The notes under the pieces are model-generated. The model saw only the letters and a list, made by a program, of their open reading frames with translations, searched no databases and was not told the origin of the DNA. The position numbers were made by a program, and so were the translations under genes. This document shows, piece by piece, positions 59,029 to 64,000 of a DNA stretch of 64,000 bases. Position 1 is the stretch's first letter. Each line of letters starts with the position of its first letter. Origin of the DNA: CAVXEH01 sp963805305 (lineage in GTDB: Bacteria > Chloroflexota > Limnocylindria > QHBO01); the NCBI GenBank assembly GCA_963805305.1, contig CAWDTM010000004.1, positions 124,001 through 188,000 of the forward strand. Direction: 5' to 3'.

Positions 59029-59334
59029 GTGTACGCCGACAAGACCATCCGCTGCCGAGACTGCGGGATGGACTTCGTCTTCAGCGCCGGCGAGCAGAAG
59101 TTCTACGCCGAGAAGGGGCTGGTCAACGAGCCCCAGCGCTGTCAGAGCTGCCGCGCGGTGGCCAAGCAGAACCGCGCGCTGGGGATCAGCAACGACGGAG
59201 GCGGGGGCCAGCGCGAGATGCACGCCGCCGTCTGCGCGGAGTGCGGGGGCCAGGCGCTCGTGCCGTTCCTGCCTCGGAACGATCGCCCGGTCTACTGCAG
59301 CAGCTGCTTCGACAAGGTGCGCGCCCGGGCCTGA
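59029..59334 (+). CDS. Zinc-ribbon protein with four CxxC motifs
   Basis: 101 residues from a GTG at 59029 with an AAAGGG site. Four Cys pairs are visible: IRCRDCGMDF and PQRCQSCRA in the first half, VCAECGG and VYCSSCFD in the second. Each half can bind one zinc. The first half has the DFVFSAGEQKFYAEKGL pattern of bacterial zinc-ribbon domain proteins; the second resembles the CxxC-x-AxVPF-CxxC ribbon. The role is unknown, possibly nucleic-acid binding. The upstream 238 nt hold a TATAGT hexamer near 58876-58881 inside an ACACGC/GCGTGT inverted repeat. Confidence 0.8.
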   Translation: MYADKTIRCRDCGMDFVFSAGEQKFYAEKGLVNEPQRCQSCRAVAKQNRALGISNDGGGGQREMHAAVCAECGGQALVPFLPRNDRPVYCSSCFDKVRARA

Positions 59335-59464
59335 GCGAGCACGGACCGGCGGGGCCGGTCGCAGCGACATCGAACGCCGTCCCGAATGCCGGGGCGGCGT
59401 TCTCGTACCATAGCCGCGGCGGCGCCAGGGCCGCCCGCCTGAAGCCGGAGGTTCTCGCCCGGGC

Positions 59465-60820
59465 ATGTCCGTCATCGCCGTCGTGGGTGCGCAATGGGGC
59501 GACGAGGGCAAGGGAAGGGTCGTCGACTTTCTCGCCGCCGATGCCCAGCTGGTCGTCCGCTACGGCGGCGGCAACAACGCCGGCCACACCGTCGTCAATC
59601 CGCACGGCCACTTCAAGCTTCACCTGATCCCCTCGGGCATCTTCTATCCGAGCACCCGCAACCTCCTGGGCAACGGGGTGGTGATCAACCCGCCCGCCCT
59701 GCTCCGCGAGCTCGACGGCCTGGCCGATGCCGGCTTCGACTCCGCAAACCTCTTCATCTCGGACCGTGCCCATCTCGTCATGCCCTGGCACGTCCTCCTT
59801 GACCAGCTCGAGGAGCGCGAGCGAGGTGCGGCGAAGCTCGGGACCACCTCGCGAGGGATCGGGCCGGCCTACGTCGACAAGGTGGCGCGCCGGGGCTTCC
59901 GGGTGATCGACCTGGGCGAGCCGGACGCATTCCGGGCGGCCGTGGGGACGGCCCTTGCCCGTGTCCGGCGCACGGTGCGCGACTACTACGGCGCCGGTGG
60001 CACGGATGACGATCTGCGGGACCTCGTGGCGGAAACCACCGACGAACACGCCATCGCGGAGGGCTACCTGGCCGCCGGGGAGCGCCTGGCGCCGCATGTC
60101 GTGGACGGCCAGGCCATGGTCGACGACGCGCTGGAGCGCGGCGATCGGATTCTTCTGGAGGGGCAGCTCGGGACGATGCGCGACCTCGACTGGGGCGTCT
60201 ATCCCTACGTGACCTCTTCGTCGCCGATCCCCGGCGGCGCGAGCCTGGGCGCCGGGCTGCCCGCCGTGCGCATCGATCGCGTCCTGGGAGTCGCCAAGGC
60301 CTACACCACGGCGGTGGGTGCCGGACCACTGCCCACCGAGCTCGACGATGCCGATGGTCTGGCCCTCCGGGAGCGCGGGGCGGAGTACGGAACCTCCACC
60401 GGCCGGCCGCGTCGGTGTGGCTGGTATGACGCGGTGGCGGTCCGCTTCTCGGCCCGCCTCGCCGGGTACTCGGGAATCGCCCTCACCAAGCTCGACGTCC
60501 TCGATGGCTTCGATCGGATCAGGATCTGCACCGCCTACCGGGATCCGGAAACGGGGCGGAGGTGGGAGACCATCCCGGCCTCGGCATCGGTCTATGGCCG
60601 GCTCGAGCCGGAATACGAGGAACTGCCGGGCTGGGGTGCCGATTGCACCGCGGCGCGGACCTGGGACGAGCTTCCCGCCGCGGCGCGGGCGTACGTCGAG
60701 CGCCTCGAGTCGCTGGCCGGGGTGCCCATCAGCCACGTCTCGGTCGGCCCGGAGCGTGAGCAGATGATCCTCCGCTCCGTGGCGGCGCCGGTTGGCGCGT
60801 CGGGGGAGGCGGCGAGATGA
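59465..60820 (+). CDS. purA: Adenylosuccinate synthetase
   Basis: 451 residues. The GTP-binding start is VVGAQWGDEGKGRVVDFLA, with the catalytic Asp13 equivalent in GDEGKG and His41 equivalent in NNAGHTVV. Further motifs are TTSRGIGPAYVDKVAR, LEGQLGTMRDLDWGVYPYVTSS (read as two adjoining segments), RRCGWYDAVAVRF and LTKLDVLDGF. It joins IMP and aspartate in the first committed step to AMP. The last 4 nt overlap the start of the ABC ATPase gene, an unusual partner for purA. Confidence 0.96.
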   Translation: MSVIAVVGAQWGDEGKGRVVDFLAADAQLVVRYGGGNNAGHTVVNPHGHFKLHLIPSGIFYPSTRNLLGNGVVINPPALLRELDGLADAGFDSANLFISDRAHLVMPWHVLLDQLEERERGAAKLGTTSRGIGPAYVDKVARRGFRVIDLGEPDAFRAAVGTALARVRRTVRDYYGAGGTDDDLRDLVAETTDEHAIAEGYLAAGERLAPHVVDGQAMVDDALERGDRILLEGQLGTMRDLDWGVYPYVTSSSPIPGGASLGAGLPAVRIDRVLGVAKAYTTAVGAGPLPTELDDADGLALRERGAEYGTSTGRPRRCGWYDAVAVRFSARLAGYSGIALTKLDVLDGFDRIRICTAYRDPETGRRWETIPASASVYGRLEPEYEELPGWGADCTAARTWDELPAAARAYVERLESLAGVPISHVSVGPEREQMILRSVAAPVGASGEAAR

Positions 60821-61728
60821 GCGAGATGATCCGGACCGAGGGGCTGACGAAGTCCTACGGCCGGCGCCGCGGGCTCGCAGGGCTCGACCTCGAGGTGCGA
60901 CCCGGCGAGGTCTACGGCTTCCTGGGTCCCAACGGGGCGGGGAAGACGACCACCATCCGGATCCTGCTCGACCTCATTCGGCCGAGCGGCGGTCGGGCCA
61001 TGCTCCTTGGAGAGGAGCCCCGTCGCGGCGGTCCGGCGCTGCGCCGGCGGATCGGATATCTCCCGGGCGACTTCGCCGTGGCCGGGGGCCAGACGGGCCG
61101 GCAGCTGCTCACCCACCTGGGTTGGCTGCGCGGCGGCGTGCCGCGTGAGCGGATCGAGGCCGTGGCCGCCCGCCTGGACCTCGACCTGGACAGCCGGATC
61201 GGCAACCTCTCCAAGGGGAACCGCCAGAAGATCACTGTGGTCCAGGCCTTCATGCACGATCCGGAGCTGCTCATCCTCGACGAGCCGACGAGCGGGCTGG
61301 ACCCGATCATCCAGCAGCGCTTCCTGGACCTCGTGGCGGAGGCGCGCGCCGCCGGGCAGACGGTCTTCATGTCCTCGCACGTCCTCAGCGAGGTCCAGCA
61401 GAGCGCGGACCGGGTGGGGATCCTGCGCGACGGCCGCATGGTCGCGGTGGAAGCGGTCGAGACCCTGCGCCAGCGCGCCGTACGCCGGGTGGCGGTGCGC
61501 TTCGACGCGGCCGTCGACGCGGGGGTCCTGGCGAACGTCCCCGGCGTGACGGACGTGGTCGTGGATGGGGCGCTGCTGCGATGCCGGCTGGCCGGCCGCG
61601 CGGACGGCCTCATCAAGGCGCTGGCCCGTCAGGGCGTCGAGGCGGTCAGCATCGAGGAGCCGGACCTCCAGGAGCTCTTCTTCACCTACTACGGCGCCGC
61701 GACCGAGGGAGATCGGGATGCTGCGTAG
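60817..61728 (+). CDS. ABC transporter ATP-binding protein (ABC-2 exporter type)
   Basis: 303 residues. Walker A is LGPNGAGKTTTIRILLDLI, the signature motif is IGNLSKGNRQKITVVQAF (LSKGN in place of LSGGQ), Walker B is LLILDEPTSGLDPI, and the H-loop is FMSSHVLSEVQ. The C-terminal 90 residues form the extension seen in DrrA/YxlF-type exporters. It overlaps the permease gene by 11 nt. The pair probably exports a small lipid, drug or peptide. Confidence 0.93.
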   Translation: MSEMIRTEGLTKSYGRRRGLAGLDLEVRPGEVYGFLGPNGAGKTTTIRILLDLIRPSGGRAMLLGEEPRRGGPALRRRIGYLPGDFAVAGGQTGRQLLTHLGWLRGGVPRERIEAVAARLDLDLDSRIGNLSKGNRQKITVVQAFMHDPELLILDEPTSGLDPIIQQRFLDLVAEARAAGQTVFMSSHVLSEVQQSADRVGILRDGRMVAVEAVETLRQRAVRRVAVRFDAAVDAGVLANVPGVTDVVVDGALLRCRLAGRADGLIKALARQGVEAVSIEEPDLQELFFTYYGAATEGDRDAA

Positions 61729-62512
61729 CGTCTTCGGCAAGAGCCTGTGGGACCAGCGCCGGGCCCTGCTGGCCTGGGCGCTGGGCATCGGTGCCGTGGG
61801 CGTCATGTACGCGGCCTTCTATCCCTCGTTCAACAACCCGGAGATGCAGCAGGCGATCAAGGCATATCCCAAGGGCCTCCTGGACGCCATGGGGATGACC
61901 GACATCACCACGGCCGCCGGCTACCTTGGATCGACGACCTACGGTCTCCTGGGGCCGGCGCTGATCTTGGTGATGGCGGCGGCGCTGGGGGGCGGGGCGA
62001 TCGCCGGGGACGAGGACTCCGGGCGGTTGGACCTGATCCTGGCCCATCCCGTCTCGCGCTGGAGCCTCGCGCTTCAGCGCTTCGTCGCCCTGGTGGTGGC
62101 CATGCTGACGGTGAGCCTCGTGCTTGGCATGGCGCTCATCGCCATCTCGGGACCGGCGCAGCTTGGCGGCATCGGTCCGGCCAACCTCCTCGCCGGCTCC
62201 GCGCACCTCGCAGCGCTGGGCGTCTTCTTCGGGGCGCTTGCGCTCGGCATCGGCGCCGCGACCGGCCGTCGCGGCCTCGTGTATGCAGCCGTCGCCGTCG
62301 TCGCCGTGGCGGGGTACTTCGGCAACAACCTGGGCCGCTCGATCTCCGGCCTGGGCTGGCTCCACGATATCTCGCCGTTCCGCTTCTACTCCGGCGGATC
62401 ACCGCTCACCGAAGGGCTGCAGCTCGGCGACCTGGGCGTCCTTGCCCTCGCGGCGGCAATTCTGGTGCTGCTCGGGACCATCGCCTTCGACCGCCGCGAC
62501 CTCGCGGTCTAG
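61718..62512 (+). CDS. ABC-2 type permease
   Basis: 264 residues with six hydrophobic segments. The N-terminus is a cytoplasmic helix (MLRSVFGKSLWDQRRALLAW). The region YAAFYPSFNNPEMQQAIKAY forms the first external loop and GGGAIAGDEDSGRLDLILAH is the conserved cytoplasmic coupling motif of ABC-2 permeases. It should form the membrane pore with the ATPase encoded upstream. The substrate cannot be read. Confidence 0.9.
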   Translation: MLRSVFGKSLWDQRRALLAWALGIGAVGVMYAAFYPSFNNPEMQQAIKAYPKGLLDAMGMTDITTAAGYLGSTTYGLLGPALILVMAAALGGGAIAGDEDSGRLDLILAHPVSRWSLALQRFVALVVAMLTVSLVLGMALIAISGPAQLGGIGPANLLAGSAHLAALGVFFGALALGIGAATGRRGLVYAAVAVVAVAGYFGNNLGRSISGLGWLHDISPFRFYSGGSPLTEGLQLGDLGVLALAAAILVLLGTIAFDRRDLAV

Positions 62513-62579
62513 CATTTCCCGGAGTGGATGGCGCGCCTCGGGCCGCGCCTCGAAGAGCGGTACGTGCGGGGTATGTTGC

Positions 62580-63482
62580 GTGAAGATCGGTGTCATCGTT
62601 CCCCAGGGCTGGACCGGCGAGTACGACGGCTGGGAGCCGCGGGCCGCGTGGGAACGCACCGTCGCCGTGGCCCGTCAGGCGGAGGCGCTCGGGTTCGAGT
62701 CCGCGTGGCTCTTCGACCACTTCCACACCGTCCCGCGTCCCACCGACGAGCTGACCTTCGAGGCGTTCACCGCCCTCTCCGCCCTGGCCATGGCCACCCA
62801 GCGGCTGCGCCTGGGCCACGTCGTCATCTGCAACGGCTACCGCAACCCGGCTCTTGTGGCGAAGATGATCGCGACGATGGACGTGATCGCGGGTGGGCGG
62901 ATGGAGCTCGGGATCGGCGCCGGATGGAAGCGCGACGAGTGGCGAGCCTACGGCTACGGGTTCCCCGAGACCCGGGAGCGGCTGGCGATGCTCCACGACG
63001 GGCTGGAGGTGATCCACGCCATGCTCGCTCCGGGCCGCACCACCCACGCGAGCTACGAGGGCGAGCACGCGTCGGTCCGCGACGCGATCAACCTGCCCAA
63101 GGGGCTCCAGGAGCCACGCATCCCGATCATGGTCGGCGGCAACGGCCCGAATGTGACCTGGCGGCTCGCGGCGCGATACGCGGACGAGCTCAACCTCGAC
63201 GGCCTCTCCCCCGATGAGCTGCGCGAGGCGCTGCCCACCATCCATGCTCGCTGCGAGGAGTTCGACCGCGACCCCGCCTCCCTGCGGATCAGCGTCCACG
63301 CCTGGTGGGGCACCGATGCCTGGCGAGATCCCGGCGAGGGACGTCGTGACCTCCTGCGCGCCTACGCCGGGCTGGGGGTGTCGCGCGTGATCGGCCTCCT
63401 CCAGGCCAGCGCCGACAGCGACGAGGCGCTCGAGGCCCTGGCCGAGGACGCGGGCGCCGCGGAGGTGATCACGGGCAGCTGA
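62580..63482 (+). CDS. LLM-class flavin/F420-dependent oxidoreductase
   Basis: 300 residues from a GTG at 62580. The luciferase-like monooxygenase fold shows IGVIVPQGWTGEYDG, ALGFESAWLFDHFHTV, FTALSALAMATQRLRLGHVV, NPALVAKMIATMDVIAGGRM, ELGIGAGWKRDEWRAYG and IPIMVGGNGPNVTWRLAARY. These match the F420-dependent subgroup common in Chloroflexota and actinobacteria. Whether F420 or FMN is used cannot be decided from sequence. It follows the ABC permease by 67 nt. Confidence 0.9.
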   Translation: MKIGVIVPQGWTGEYDGWEPRAAWERTVAVARQAEALGFESAWLFDHFHTVPRPTDELTFEAFTALSALAMATQRLRLGHVVICNGYRNPALVAKMIATMDVIAGGRMELGIGAGWKRDEWRAYGYGFPETRERLAMLHDGLEVIHAMLAPGRTTHASYEGEHASVRDAINLPKGLQEPRIPIMVGGNGPNVTWRLAARYADELNLDGLSPDELREALPTIHARCEEFDRDPASLRISVHAWWGTDAWRDPGEGRRDLLRAYAGLGVSRVIGLLQASADSDEALEALAEDAGAAEVITGS

Positions 63483-63503
63483 CGTCGACCTGGTCCGGCT
63501 GGG

Positions 63504-63537
63504 TTGCAAAGAAACCTTTGCAAAGGTACCTTTGCAA
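63504..63537 (+). promoter_or_regulatory. Two overlapping perfect-arm palindromes in front of the ArsR-type gene
   Basis: TTGCAAAGAAACCTTTGCAA (63504-63523) and TTGCAAAGGTACCTTTGCAA (63518-63537) share six bases and are offset by 14 bp. The second ends 2 nt before the ATG. Both are made of TTGCAAAG / CTTTGCAA arms, as expected for an autoregulatory dimer-binding operator. Confidence 0.75.
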
Positions 63538-63539
63538 CC

Positions 63540-64000
63540 ATGAGCGAACGAGAGCCGCGCGTCCGGCCGCCGGAGGGATTCGACCCGCATCGCGACGTAC
63601 TCATCGACGCACGGAACCTGCGGGGACTGACGCATCCGCTTCGCCTGCGGATGCTCGGGCTGCTGCGCGAACGCGGTCCCGCCACGGCGAGCATGCTCGC
63701 CGCCCGGCTGGGCGAGTCGAGCGCGGCGACGAGCTATCACCTGCGCCAGCTGGCCGAGTACGGCTTCATCGTGGAGGACGCGGAGCGAGGCCGGGGGCGT
63801 GAACGCTGGTGGCGCTCGGCGCATCGGTCCTCGTACTTCAACACCGCCGCGGGTGCGTCCGAGGAGGAACGGCTGATGGGGGACGCCTACCTCCGTGGCG
63901 TCGTCGCGGCCATGGCGGCCCGCATGGATCGCTGGGTGGACGTCGCTCCCGCCATGCCGCCGGAGTGGCGCGAGGCAGGCACGATCTCCGACTACGGGAT
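63540..64000 (+). CDS. ArsR-family winged-helix regulator, 3' end outside window
   Basis: The frame is open from the ATG at 63540 to the end of the window (153 residues seen). The HTH reads LRGLTHPLRLRMLGLLRERG, TASMLAARLGESSAATSYHL, RQLAEYGFIVEDAERG. The winged helix is followed by RGRERWWRSAHRSSYF and a further helical part (MGDAYLRGVVAAMAARM), the layout of larger ArsR/HTH_20 proteins with a C-terminal domain. No metal-binding Cys pair is visible. The double palindrome directly upstream suggests autorepression. The target pathway is outside the window. Confidence 0.88.
   Translation, partial: MSEREPRVRPPEGFDPHRDVLIDARNLRGLTHPLRLRMLGLLRERGPATASMLAARLGESSAATSYHLRQLAEYGFIVEDAERGRGRERWWRSAHRSSYFNTAAGASEEERLMGDAYLRGVVAAMAARMDRWVDVAPAMPPEWREAGTISDYG

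Overview
The window is about 70% GC and densely coded on both strands. It carries GTG starts, many 1-4 nt gene overlaps and several -10 hexamers placed 6-8 nt before a start codon, the arrangement of leaderless transcripts. Gene content fits a free-living high-GC bacterium, most likely a member of the Chloroflexota (Limnocylindria/Ellin6529-like). It includes an F420-type LLM oxidoreductase, DUF5667, DUF4342 and a Gram-positive-type LexA box. The phylum is inferred from gene style; no rRNA or tRNA gene is present to confirm it.

Layout. 0-7.3 kb: the end of a LON-domain protein, a LysM/polysaccharide deacetylase lipoprotein, a class III aminotransferase, pyrD (frameshifted) and a P5C dehydrogenase. 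7.6-11.7 kb: a methyltransferase, then a two-component system with a lipoprotein. 11.8-15.1 kb: an FAH-family hydrolase and the tdh-kbl threonine-to-glycine pathway. 15.2-16.7 kb: an ECF sigma factor with a DUF5667 partner. 17-24.5 kb: three surface proteins with a common C-terminal PNTA/transmembrane/Arg-rich sorting tail, each preceded by phased GGTAC repeats. 24.7-33.5 kb: a metallo-hydrolase, an HEYTH metalloprotease (frameshifted), argS, ftcD, and an rsmI / 16S rRNA methyltransferase (FmrO/Rmt-like) / tgt operon. 32.3-38 kb: a hut cluster (hutH, GNAT, membrane protein, hutU, SIS). 38-40.9 kb: PAP2, DedA, LUD and HAD genes.

40.9-50.9 kb is a carbohydrate-catabolism region: an alcohol dehydrogenase, class I aldolase, aldehyde dehydrogenase (two frameshifts) and VOC protein on the plus strand, and a mannose-family PTS (IIA, IIB, IIC, IID) on the minus strand. 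A SorC-type regulator is divergent from the PTS genes. Similar TTGCA-type operators sit at both ends of the region. No EI or HPr gene is present.

50.9-56 kb holds an fchA-like cyclodeaminase with a FolD that has lost its cyclohydrolase lysine. It is followed by an SOS cassette: lexA, an AlkZ-like DNA glycosylase and dinB under one LexA box, and a small protein under a second. 56-64 kb is housekeeping: DUF1232, rplI, dnaB, a zinc-ribbon protein, purA, an ABC exporter, an LLM oxidoreductase, and an ArsR-type regulator with a double palindromic operator, cut off by the window end.

The catabolic genes connect. Histidine (hutH, hutU, ftcD, fchA, folD; hutI not seen), threonine (tdh, kbl) and probably proline/glutamate or GABA (P5CDH, aminotransferase) feed central and one-carbon metabolism. 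Four single-base indels in three genes suggest long-read assembly errors, recent decay, or both.
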